Below are positions 36,849-45,447 of a stretch of 64,000 bases of DNA, piece by piece. Position 1 is the first letter of the stretch. Every line of letters begins with the position of its first letter. Location of the stretch: the NCBI RefSeq assembly GCF_963676815.1, contig NZ_OY781365.1, forward strand, positions 4,126,501-4,190,500. The letters run 5' to 3'. This DNA is from an uncultured Draconibacterium sp. Lineage in GTDB: Bacteria; Bacteroidota; Bacteroidia; Bacteroidales; Prolixibacteraceae. The notes under the pieces are model-generated. The model searched no databases. It was not told where the DNA came from and saw nothing but the letters and a program-made list of their open reading frames with translations. A program made the position numbers and the translations under genes.

Positions 36849-38036
36849 ATGAACAAGCTATTTAAAACCAGAATGGAAAAAGTAAAAACGGGGTACAATA
36901 CTTTGATCGAAAAGAAAAACGAAGAACTTTTTTCTTCAAACGGAATTTACAACCGATATAAAAATCCAATTGTGACACGCGAGCACATTCCATTGCACTG
37001 GCGTTTCGATTTAAATGCCAAAACCAATCCGAGTTTTATGGAGCGCATTGGATTTAACGCGACCATGAATTCTGGAGCCATTAAAATAAGTGATAAATAC
37101 CTAATTGTTGTTCGTGTTGAAGGTAACGACCGTAAGTCGTTTTTTGCCATTGCTGAAAGTCCCAATGGTATTGATAATTTCAAGTTCTGGGACAAGCCAA
37201 TAACAATTCCACAAAACGACAGGTTGGATACCAATGTATACGATATGCGCCTGACCCAGCATGACGATGGATGGATTTACGGTGTATTTTGTGCAGAGCG
37301 AAAAGACCCAAGTGCTCCAGAGGGTGACACATCAACTGCAATGGCAGAAGCCGGCATTGCCCGTACAAAAGATTTAATAAACTGGGAACGTTTACCCGAT
37401 TTAGTTTCTACTACTGGTCAGCAACGAAATGTGGTACTTTTTCCGCATTTAATAGATGGCAAATATGCATTTTATACTCGTCCGCAAGATGGTTTTATTG
37501 ATACAGGAAAAGGTGGAGGTATCGGTTTCGGATTATCGGAAACCATCGAAAACCCGGAAGTAAAAGAGGAGGTAATTGTTGATGCAAAAACCTACCATAC
37601 CATTTACGAAGTAAAAAATGGTTTAGGACCTGCCCCAATCCGTACCAAACACGGCTGGTTGCAGCTGGCTCATGGTGTAAGAAATACTGCAGCAGGTTTG
37701 CGCTATACTTTGTACATGTTTATGACCGACCTTGAAAAACCATGGATTGTAACACACAAACCTCATGGACATTTTATTGCGCCACTGGCAGAAGAAAGAG
37801 TTGGTGATGTTTCAAACGTGGTTTTCTCCAATGGTTGGATTGAAGATGAAGACGGTACTGTTTTTATCTACTATGCTTCATCTGATACGCGAATGCATGT
37901 AGCAACATCAACTGTAGATAAGTTGGTGGATTATTGTATGAATTCGCCACAAGATAAATTGTATTCGCACCTGTCGGTTAAAACCATTAATAAACTGGTT
38001 GATGCCAACAAAGACTTCATGCATTTACTAAGCTAA
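36849..38036 (+). CDS. GH130 4-O-beta-D-mannosyl-D-glucose phosphorylase
   Basis: This 395-residue cytoplasmic enzyme has no signal peptide and matches GH130 subfamily 1. It converts mannosyl-beta-1,4-glucose plus phosphate into mannose-1-phosphate and glucose. The catalytic Asp132 lies in VYDMRLT, close to the proton donor Asp131 known for the Bacteroides fragilis enzyme. Phosphate-site and sugar-binding stretches include MERIGFNATMNSGAI, GLGPAPI and HGVRNTAAG. The adjacent epimerase that produces its substrate and the sugar symporter complete the known mannan pathway, which makes this assignment strong. It is 25 bp after the mannanase and 1 bp before the next gene, so translation is probably coupled. 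Confidence 0.94.
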   Translation: MNKLFKTRMEKVKTGYNTLIEKKNEELFSSNGIYNRYKNPIVTREHIPLHWRFDLNAKTNPSFMERIGFNATMNSGAIKISDKYLIVVRVEGNDRKSFFAIAESPNGIDNFKFWDKPITIPQNDRLDTNVYDMRLTQHDDGWIYGVFCAERKDPSAPEGDTSTAMAEAGIARTKDLINWERLPDLVSTTGQQRNVVLFPHLIDGKYAFYTRPQDGFIDTGKGGGIGFGLSETIENPEVKEEVIVDAKTYHTIYEVKNGLGPAPIRTKHGWLQLAHGVRNTAAGLRYTLYMFMTDLEKPWIVTHKPHGHFIAPLAEERVGDVSNVVFSNGWIEDEDGTVFIYYASSDTRMHVATSTVDKLVDYCMNSPQDKLYSHLSVKTINKLVDANKDFMHLLS

Positions 38037-38037
38037 A

Positions 38038-39297
38038 ATGAATAGAATCTATTTGATAGTAATCTTGTTTTTTTTGCTTGGCATTGTGGCGAGAGGGCAA
38101 CAATATTCTAAACAACCAGAGAAGCATTTGCCTAATAATTATGCCAAAACAGTAGAGAGTCTGTTTGGTTTTTTTGATGAGCATGCATTTGATTCAACCA
38201 GTATGGTTTATTATTCGGAAGTGGACAATAATGGAAGCGTTGTATCCGATAAAATCTATACCGTTGCTTTAAGCCGAATGATTTACGGGTTATCGTATAC
38301 CTCGAAATTTTACCCTGATAATTTGATAAAAGCTAAAAAAAGTATTGAATTCCAATTGAATAATTTGATTGGAACAGATTCGATAGGAGCGTATTCAATT
38401 TCATATGTTGATAAGGGGAAAGCTTCCGAAGCAATCCAGTTGGATATTTGGCAACAAGCGTACGGGCTTTGTGGACTTACCGAATTTTACAGGAATAATC
38501 CAGACGATGATTTGCTTTCTACGATTCATAAATTGCATGATGCCTTTGTCACTCGTTTTTACGACATAAGAAGTGGAGGCTTTTATGGAGCCTATGATTT
38601 GAAAGTAGGTCAGGTATCAGGCAGTAAATCTTTACAATCACTAGTGTACCCCATAACTGCATACATGGCAAACTTGTGGGGTGTCGATAGTTTACATCGT
38701 GAAAAGTATGAACCTATGCTTGCTGAGTGCCTTGAAATACTACATAAGGCTGGTTGGAATAAACAGACCAACTGGGTGAATTTGAAATTTGATGATTTGT
38801 GGAATGTATTAGAGTCTGCGGATGACGATAATTCTAATGTTCCCGTTTTTCCTGGACATAACTTTCAGTTAGCTTCTTTGTTTCTAAGAACAAAATCCTG
38901 GGACTTTTTATCAAATGATAGAAAAGAAGAGTATGCTAACATGGCACATCAAATATTGGATGCAACTTTTCAGAAAAGTATTTTTGAAAAGGGTAAGGTG
39001 AGAAATGGGATTTACAGCCAAGTAGACTCGGAAACAGATGAAGTATTAGATACCCGAAAGACCTGGTGGCAACACTGTGAGGCCGTTTTGGCACTTTCAC
39101 TGTGTGAGGATAACTATCAGGAGGAAAAGAAACAGCTGGAAGAATTCTTTTTTAGTTCTTTCCCCGATTTTGAAAATGGCGGCGAGTATTTCTACCTCGA
39201 CAAAAATGATAAGCCAATTACCAACGAATTAAAAGGAAGTATTGGAAAGTCGGCTTACCATACAATTGAGATGATTCGCTTTTTAATGCAAGAGTAA
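38038..39297 (+). CDS. Secreted divergent AGE-family (N-acylglucosamine/cellobiose 2-epimerase-like) protein
   Basis: This 419-residue (alpha/alpha)6-barrel protein resembles the adjacent cytosolic epimerase but starts with a signal peptide (1-20, VARGQ), so it should be periplasmic. It keeps counterparts of two of the family's histidine motifs, PGHNFQLASL for GHDIEGAW and KSAYHTIEMIRF for the terminal YHN motif, plus TWWQHCEAV for HWWPQAEA. The first histidine region (HLHILEPY in the neighbour) reads LVYPITAYMANL and has lost its histidine. It could be an altered epimerase/isomerase, a mannose isomerase, or a sugar-binding relic. It is packed between GH130 (1 bp) and the cytosolic epimerase (1 bp). 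The function is not established. Confidence 0.8.
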   Translation: MNRIYLIVILFFLLGIVARGQQYSKQPEKHLPNNYAKTVESLFGFFDEHAFDSTSMVYYSEVDNNGSVVSDKIYTVALSRMIYGLSYTSKFYPDNLIKAKKSIEFQLNNLIGTDSIGAYSISYVDKGKASEAIQLDIWQQAYGLCGLTEFYRNNPDDDLLSTIHKLHDAFVTRFYDIRSGGFYGAYDLKVGQVSGSKSLQSLVYPITAYMANLWGVDSLHREKYEPMLAECLEILHKAGWNKQTNWVNLKFDDLWNVLESADDDNSNVPVFPGHNFQLASLFLRTKSWDFLSNDRKEEYANMAHQILDATFQKSIFEKGKVRNGIYSQVDSETDEVLDTRKTWWQHCEAVLALSLCEDNYQEEKKQLEEFFFSSFPDFENGGEYFYLDKNDKPITNELKGSIGKSAYHTIEMIRFLMQE

Positions 39298-39298
39298 T

Positions 39299-40510
39299 AT
39301 GGACAAACAATCAATATTAGAAAATATATCAGATGAAATGACCCTGGAATTGAAAAACATTCTCGAATTCTGGAGCAGTCGGGCCGTGGATAACCAGTTT
39401 GGTGGTTTTGTAGGTCAAATTCATCATAATGGGGTGACTAACACAAAAGCCTCTAAAGGAGCAGTGCTAAATGCCCGAATACTTTGGACCTTTTCAGCTG
39501 CATATAAACTAATTGGTTCTGAAAAGCTAAAGAAAATGGCAGATAGGGCCTACAAGTACCTGGTTAATAATTTCTGGGATGCCGAAAATGGTGGTTTAAT
39601 TTGGGAAGTTGATTACAATGGAAAACCACTAAATACCCGAAAACAGGCGTATGCACAAGGATTTGGCATTTATGCGTTTTCGGAATATTACCGTGCCTCT
39701 GGAAATACTGAAAGTTTAGATTTTGCACAAAAACTTTATTACTTATTAGAAGATAATTTTCAGGATAAAGAACACCGAGGGTACGTTGAAGCGTTGGATG
39801 CAGAGTGGAAACCAATGGCAGATATGCGTTTGAGTGAGAAGGATGCAAATTATCCCAAAACGATGAATACGCATTTACATATTCTTGAACCTTATACAAA
39901 CCTTTATCGCGTTTATCCTGACGAAGACTTGAAATGGAGTATTCTGGATCTGCTCGATATTTTTCAAACCAAGATTATTGATGAGAAAACCGGTCATTTC
40001 AATCTATTTTGTGAGATGGACTGGACGTGTCAAAGCCATATTGTTTCATTTGGTCACGACATTGAGGGAGCTTGGCTATTGCACGAAGCTGCTCAGGAAA
40101 TAAACGAACCCCAAATTACAAAGGGAATACAAAGAGCAGCCTTGAATTTGGTTGACATTACCTTAAAAGAGGGTATTGATATTGATGCGTCTGTATTTAA
40201 TGAACGTGAGGGTGATTACATAGATACCGATAAACATTGGTGGCCTCAAGCAGAAGCAATGGTCGGCTTAATGGATGCCTATGAAATTTCTGGTAATAAA
40301 ACGTACATCATCGAAGTTGAGCGAGTTTGGAAGTTCATAAAAGATAATATAATTGATTATGAAAACGGAGAATGGTATTGGAGGGTTAATAAAAGTAACG
40401 AACCAATAACAAATGAAGATAAAGCTGGATTCTGGAAATGCCCTTACCATAACAGCCGCGCACTAATGGAAATGATTACAAGAATTGATAAACAATTAAA
40501 TAGGGAATAG
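39299..40510 (+). CDS. Cellobiose/mannobiose 2-epimerase (AGE family)
   Basis: This 403-residue cytoplasmic enzyme epimerises the reducing-end sugar of beta-1,4-mannobiose to give mannosyl-glucose, the substrate of GH130. The family's three catalytic histidine regions are present: His192/His194 in NTHLHILEPYTNLY, His253 in FGHDIEGAWLL and His384 in CPYHNSRALMEM. KHWWPQAEAMVG is also typical. The length is normal for cellobiose 2-epimerases. It follows the secreted paralog by 1 bp and precedes the symporter by 51 bp. The mannobiose specificity is inferred from the known GH26/epimerase/GH130 pathway; sequence alone would equally fit cellobiose. Confidence 0.92.
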   Translation: MDKQSILENISDEMTLELKNILEFWSSRAVDNQFGGFVGQIHHNGVTNTKASKGAVLNARILWTFSAAYKLIGSEKLKKMADRAYKYLVNNFWDAENGGLIWEVDYNGKPLNTRKQAYAQGFGIYAFSEYYRASGNTESLDFAQKLYYLLEDNFQDKEHRGYVEALDAEWKPMADMRLSEKDANYPKTMNTHLHILEPYTNLYRVYPDEDLKWSILDLLDIFQTKIIDEKTGHFNLFCEMDWTCQSHIVSFGHDIEGAWLLHEAAQEINEPQITKGIQRAALNLVDITLKEGIDIDASVFNEREGDYIDTDKHWWPQAEAMVGLMDAYEISGNKTYIIEVERVWKFIKDNIIDYENGEWYWRVNKSNEPITNEDKAGFWKCPYHNSRALMEMITRIDKQLNRE

Positions 40511-40561
40511 ACAATTGACGGATACTTCGGTTTTCTCTCTCCGGTCTTCCGACTTTTTATT

Positions 40562-41956
40562 ATGAACGAACAACTAAAAATAAAAGAAAAAATAGGCTAC
40601 GGATTTGGTGATTTGGCTTCCTCCATGTTTTGGAAAATTTTTGCCATGTACCTAACCTTCTTCTATACTGATGTTGTGGAGCTTTCTCCTGAATCAGTCG
40701 CATTAATGTTTATAATGGTTCGGCTTTGGGACGGACTTAATGATCCTCTTATGGGAATTATTGCGGATCGCACAAATACATCAAAGGGAAAATATCGTCC
40801 TTACTTGTTATGGATTGCGATACCTTTTGGATTAATTGGTGTATTAGCTTTTTCTGTCCCCGATTTTGGACCATCGGGTAAATTGGTATATGCATACATC
40901 ACCTATACATTAATGATGATGGTATATACCGCTATTAACGTTCCTTATGGTTCTTTAATGGCTGTGATGACAAACAGTCCGAAGGAAAGAACAGCATTGG
41001 CATCCTTTCGATACATTGGCGCTTACTCGGGTGGAATTGCCATGACCGCTTCGGCACCCTATATTCTTGATTTTTTTAAAAATGCCGGTGCCAATGATGC
41101 CAAAAGCTATCAATATATGGTTATTATTTATGCCATTGTAGCTGCGTTCTTTTTTGTTATGACTTACCTGTGGACAAAAGAAAGGGTAAAGGCTTTAAAA
41201 GAAAAAAGTTCTGTTTGGAACGATTTGAAAGATTTAGGAAAAAATACGCAATGGTATATTGCCTTGGGAGCTAATATTCTGATGTTGGTTTTTCTTACTT
41301 TTAGAGAAGCAAGTATCATGTATTATTTTAAATATTTTGTACAAGATCAAACAGTTCCATTGTTTGGAGAGGTTGCATGGGGAAAACTGTCAGGAGCTTA
41401 TATGACAATATGGTTGGCTGCAAATATGTTAGGAGCTTTTCTCGCAATTCCAATTTCATCTCTACTTGGCAAAAAGTTTGCTTTTATTGTTTCAATGTTT
41501 TTATCAGCGGTTTTCAGTGTACTTCTTTATTGGTTGAATCCACAGGAAGTTACTTTAATTTTTGTGCTAAACGTTCTTACAGGTATTAGTGCTGGAGTGG
41601 TCTTACCGTTAATTTTATCAATGTATGCTGATATTGCTGACTATTCAGAATGGAAAACAGATAGACGGGCTGTGGGATTACTTTTTTCATCTTCTTCCAT
41701 GTCACAAAAACTGGGGCTGATGGCGGGAGGAGCTTTGCCGCTTTATATTCTGGCTACTTATGGTTTTCAGGCTAATGCAGAACAAACAGAACATTCACTA
41801 AAGGGAATTAGGTTAATGATTAGCATTTATCCTGGTATTACAGCAGCTATATCCGGGGCCTTACTCCTTTTATATAAACTTACGGACAACAAAATGGTAA
41901 GGATTACCAAAGAACTTGCTGAAAAAAGGGCGCAGGTTGAAGAACCCGAAAAGTAG
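40562..41956 (+). CDS. GPH-family (MFS) sugar:cation symporter
   Basis: This 464-residue inner-membrane protein with about 12 helices belongs to the glycoside-pentoside-hexuronide family. The signature region RLWDGLNDPLMGIIADRT lies between helices 2 and 3, and NVPYGSLMAVMTNSPKERT is also family-typical. The C-terminal half contains ADIADYSEWKTDRRAVG. In mannan loci this transporter imports mannobiose or mannotriose from the periplasm for the cytosolic epimerase and phosphorylase. Its position directly after these two genes supports that role. The coding sequence is ordinary in length and unbroken. Confidence 0.93.
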   Translation: MNEQLKIKEKIGYGFGDLASSMFWKIFAMYLTFFYTDVVELSPESVALMFIMVRLWDGLNDPLMGIIADRTNTSKGKYRPYLLWIAIPFGLIGVLAFSVPDFGPSGKLVYAYITYTLMMMVYTAINVPYGSLMAVMTNSPKERTALASFRYIGAYSGGIAMTASAPYILDFFKNAGANDAKSYQYMVIIYAIVAAFFFVMTYLWTKERVKALKEKSSVWNDLKDLGKNTQWYIALGANILMLVFLTFREASIMYYFKYFVQDQTVPLFGEVAWGKLSGAYMTIWLAANMLGAFLAIPISSLLGKKFAFIVSMFLSAVFSVLLYWLNPQEVTLIFVLNVLTGISAGVVLPLILSMYADIADYSEWKTDRRAVGLLFSSSSMSQKLGLMAGGALPLYILATYGFQANAEQTEHSLKGIRLMISIYPGITAAISGALLLLYKLTDNKMVRITKELAEKRAQVEEPEK

Positions 41957-41964
41957 ACTCTACA

Positions 41965-43524
41965 ATGATTCGGATAATTTTAAATATTGTTTTTTTGCTG
42001 TTTGTTTATCGCGCGAGTACGCAGCAGCAATGGATTGAGGGTAAGGTTTTCGAAGACCTGAACCATAATGGTGTTTTCGATTCGAATGAGTCGGGTATAA
42101 AAGGAGTTGTTGTTTCTAATCAACACGATGTTGTTTTAACAGATACTGACGGAAATTACAAGATAGAGATAAACGACCCCGGGATGGTATTTGTGGTAAA
42201 ACCATCGGGTTATCGATTTCAAGGCGGAGAGAATAACTTTCCACAATTTTACTATAACCATAATACAGCAGGAGCACCCGAATATCTGAAATATCCCGGA
42301 GTGCAGCCGACAGGAGCTTTGCCAAAAAATGTTGATTTTGCCATGGTGAAATCAGATGAAAGCAAAACCTACAAAGCTCTTATTATTGGTGACCCGCAGG
42401 TGGCTGACGACGAACGTTTGTCGAATTACAGGGATGGAAGTATAGGTGATATGCTTCGTCATAACGCTGATTTTTACATTGTATTGGGCGATATTGCCGA
42501 CGATTACCTGGATATTTATCCACGGGAAAACGAAATAATGGGGGCATTAAACATTCCCGGCTACCACGTGCCCGGAAACCATGATGTAAATTATTTATCG
42601 CAAGGGCAGGAGCATCAAATGGAAACATTTAAGAAGTATTTTGGTCCCGAATACTATTCATTCAATTATGCCAAAACACATTTCGTTGTTTTGAATAATA
42701 TCAACTATTTTGGCTGGAATAAAGAGGAGAATAAAAAAGGTTCTTACTTCGGTGGATTAGATGAAAAGCAATTAACCTGGCTTAAGAACGACCTTGAACA
42801 AGTTCCCGAGGATTACTTGGTGGTTATTAATTCGCACATTCCTTTTGAAGAAAAATATACCGATAAAGAGGATATTCAAAAACTGTTTGGTTTACTGAAT
42901 GGGAGACAAAAATTATTAAGTCTTGCCGGTCATTTACACGCCATAAAAGCCCAGTGGTATAACAAAGATACTTATTGGGAAAGTGATGCACCTTTTGAGG
43001 AGTTGATAGCTGGTGCAGCTTGTGGGTCATGGTGGACAGCACCACTTGATGAGGAAGGTGTGCCACTGGCAACATGCATGGATGGCTCGCCTAAAGGATA
43101 CTTTATTCTTGAATTAACAGGGAATAATTACCAATACAAATTTATACCGGCAAATCGCCCCGATGATTATCAAATGCGAATTTCGTTCCCTATGGGCGAT
43201 GTTACAAGGGAGGATATTGATACCAATAAACTAGTTGTGAATTGGTTTACAGGCAAAAGTTCTCATGAAGTGGAGGCGACAATAGATGGGGGTAAACCTA
43301 TTATTTTGGAAAATGTAAACGCTACTGACCCATTTATTGAACGCACCATAGATTTACGTTTTAATAAAGACAACTGGACTCCGGGTATTGCCAAAAGCAA
43401 CCACATTTGGGAAGCCAGATTACCAATAGGGCTTTCACCAGGCATTCATCGGATTGATGTAAAGGCCTATGGCGATAACTCAAAAGTCGTAAAAGCTTAC
43501 CAGGTTTTTGAAATTGTAGAATAG
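41965..43524 (+). CDS. Secreted calcineurin-like metallophosphoesterase (three-domain type)
   Basis: This 519-residue protein has a signal peptide (to about residue 19), an SdrD-B-like N-terminal domain (about 25-125, GKVFEDLNHNGVFDSNESGIKGV), a metallophosphatase domain and a C-terminal beta domain. Metal ligands appear in the order IGDPQ, LGDIADD, GNHD, INSHIP and GHLHA. Such proteins are common in Bacteroidota glycan loci and may remove phosphate groups from sugars or lipids, but the substrate is unknown. It lies 8 bp after the symporter and 84 bp before the GH5-like gene. Phosphate release from a substituted glycan or from a nucleotide sugar is possible. Confidence 0.85.
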   Translation: MIRIILNIVFLLFVYRASTQQQWIEGKVFEDLNHNGVFDSNESGIKGVVVSNQHDVVLTDTDGNYKIEINDPGMVFVVKPSGYRFQGGENNFPQFYYNHNTAGAPEYLKYPGVQPTGALPKNVDFAMVKSDESKTYKALIIGDPQVADDERLSNYRDGSIGDMLRHNADFYIVLGDIADDYLDIYPRENEIMGALNIPGYHVPGNHDVNYLSQGQEHQMETFKKYFGPEYYSFNYAKTHFVVLNNINYFGWNKEENKKGSYFGGLDEKQLTWLKNDLEQVPEDYLVVINSHIPFEEKYTDKEDIQKLFGLLNGRQKLLSLAGHLHAIKAQWYNKDTYWESDAPFEELIAGAACGSWWTAPLDEEGVPLATCMDGSPKGYFILELTGNNYQYKFIPANRPDDYQMRISFPMGDVTREDIDTNKLVVNWFTGKSSHEVEATIDGGKPIILENVNATDPFIERTIDLRFNKDNWTPGIAKSNHIWEARLPIGLSPGIHRIDVKAYGDNSKVVKAYQVFEIVE

Positions 43525-43608
43525 TTAAAACAGATTCAGATAAATTAACTAAAATAGATATTTCAGAATGACATAACGTTTGTCTTTCTTCTTTACAACC
43601 AACTAATT

Positions 43609-45441
43609 ATGATGAGATTAATATTTTTTGCCAGTTTGCTGGTTTGCAGCCTTAGTGCCTTTTCGCAAGAATCAGGCTTCGAAAACTTTATAACACGCGA
43701 TGGTAAATATTTGAAAGATGGCGATATAACCTATCGCTTTATTTCAATGAATATTCCAAACCTTAATTATGTGGAAGACGAAATGGGATTTACTTTGGAA
43801 CACCCGTATCGTTACCCCAACGAATTTGAAATTAGAGATGCTTTTGAAACCGTAAAACAAATGGGTGGCAAAGTGATTCGAATTTATACTATTCCGGTAA
43901 AACGTTTTGATGAACCCGAGAGTGTTCCCACTTTTGTAACCGGTCCCGGAGAATTTGTGGAAGAAGCATTTGTGGTAAACGACCTGATGCTAAAAATTGC
44001 AAACGAAACCGGCGTGCGTATTATTTTCTCGTTTCTGAATAACTGGAAATGGATGGGAGGAGCGCCGCAATACGCTGAATTCAGAGGCAAAACCTTTGAT
44101 GATTTTTGGCACGACCAACAATTGATTGATGACTTTAAAAAGACCATTGAATTTACCATCAATCGTACCAATACTCTTACTGGAATTCCTTATAAAGAAG
44201 ACAAAGCTATTATGTGTTGGGAGACTGGAAATGAGCTTCAGTCTCCATACAGCTGGGTAAAAGAAATTGCTGCCTATGTAAAATCACTGGATAAAAATCA
44301 CTTGTTGATGGATGGGTTTTATGCAATCGACCACTATCGCTATGTGCATCCTGAATCGGTAGAAGACCCGAATATAGATATTCTGTCTTCGCATCATTAC
44401 GAGCAAAATCCATTTCAGCAATTCGAAAACATCCAAAAAAATCGGGACATTATAAAGGGACAAAAACCATATATTTTAGGAGAGTTGGGTTTTGAAAGTA
44501 CAAGTGCACACGAACGTATTTACGATTATATCATTTCAAACGAAGATATTGCCGGAACCTTAAACTGGAGCATTCGTTCGCACCGTCGCGAGGGTGGTTT
44601 TTACTGGCATTCGGAACCGGTAGGTCATAATTTGTACAAAGCATACCACTGGCCCGGTTTCGCAAGTGGTTATCAGTACGATGAGATTGGCTTGCTAAAA
44701 TTAATGTATGAAAAGGCTTTTGAAATTGACGGGGGAAAAGCGCCTACACTACCAGTTCCCAAAGCTCCAAATTTGTTGCCAATAGAAAATGTGTATGCCA
44801 TTTCGTGGCAAGGTTCAGTAGGAGCGTCGGGTTATAATATAGAGCGCTCTGAAAACGAAAACGGTCCCTGGACACAAATTGCCTACGATATTTCCGATGC
44901 AGCAGTTCAATATTTCCCTCTGTATAATGATAAAAGTGCAGAAATTGGCAAAACATATTTTTACAGAATAGAGGCGTTAAATGCTTCGGGTTTATCTCCT
45001 AAGTCGAATGTGGTTGGACCGGTTAAGGTGAAAGAGAAAGCTTTGGTAGATGAAATGGGGAATTTAATGACGGTGTACATGGCGAAAGATGTAAGGTTTG
45101 ACTCCGAGCTTGACCGAAAGTTCAAAGAAGACAATGAAAGAATGTTTGGAGAGAATGGCAGTGAGGCTATTTATTTTGTTTCTGGAAAGATTACAGCACT
45201 GAATATTTATTCATTTGAACAGAGCAAGGAAACGGCATTAACTTTTTATGTTTCAAACGACGGTGTTTCTTATCAAAATATAAATGCTGAAATTTTTGGA
45301 AATAGAACCGGTGCAGGTGATTACGACTATTGGGATGCCATTCTGTATAAAATAGAAAAACTGGATAAGGATTATTCATTTCTGAAAATTGAGTTTAAAG
45401 ATGAAGCCCAGGTAGGTAGGGTTGAGATAATGTATAATTAA
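43609..45441 (+). CDS. GH5-like (clan GH-A) secreted glycosidase with C-terminal beta modules, copy 1
   Basis: This 610-residue protein has a signal peptide (to AFSQ) and a TIM-barrel domain (about 22-370) with the clan GH-A pattern. The acid/base candidate is Glu209 in CWETGNEL and the nucleophile candidate is Glu292 in LGELGFES. A fibronectin-III-like module follows (about 385-470, ISWQGSVGASGYNIERSE), then a discoidin-like beta module (about 475-610). It is not obviously one of the common mannanase subfamilies. FSFLNNWKWMGGAPQYAEFRG is related to the WSGGFPQY region of GH5_7. The paralog at 53243 has the same architecture. The context suggests beta-mannosidase, exo-mannanase or action on a substituted mannan. 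Confidence 0.82.
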   Translation: MMRLIFFASLLVCSLSAFSQESGFENFITRDGKYLKDGDITYRFISMNIPNLNYVEDEMGFTLEHPYRYPNEFEIRDAFETVKQMGGKVIRIYTIPVKRFDEPESVPTFVTGPGEFVEEAFVVNDLMLKIANETGVRIIFSFLNNWKWMGGAPQYAEFRGKTFDDFWHDQQLIDDFKKTIEFTINRTNTLTGIPYKEDKAIMCWETGNELQSPYSWVKEIAAYVKSLDKNHLLMDGFYAIDHYRYVHPESVEDPNIDILSSHHYEQNPFQQFENIQKNRDIIKGQKPYILGELGFESTSAHERIYDYIISNEDIAGTLNWSIRSHRREGGFYWHSEPVGHNLYKAYHWPGFASGYQYDEIGLLKLMYEKAFEIDGGKAPTLPVPKAPNLLPIENVYAISWQGSVGASGYNIERSENENGPWTQIAYDISDAAVQYFPLYNDKSAEIGKTYFYRIEALNASGLSPKSNVVGPVKVKEKALVDEMGNLMTVYMAKDVRFDSELDRKFKEDNERMFGENGSEAIYFVSGKITALNIYSFEQSKETALTFYVSNDGVSYQNINAEIFGNRTGAGDYDYWDAILYKIEKLDKDYSFLKIEFKDEAQVGRVEIMYN

Positions 45442-45447
45442 ACAGGA

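Noticed and set aside
43200..43207. Another exact TGTTACAA
   Set aside because: It is single and inside the metallophosphatase coding sequence with no partner 21 bp away. A few chance copies are expected in an AT-rich window of this size.
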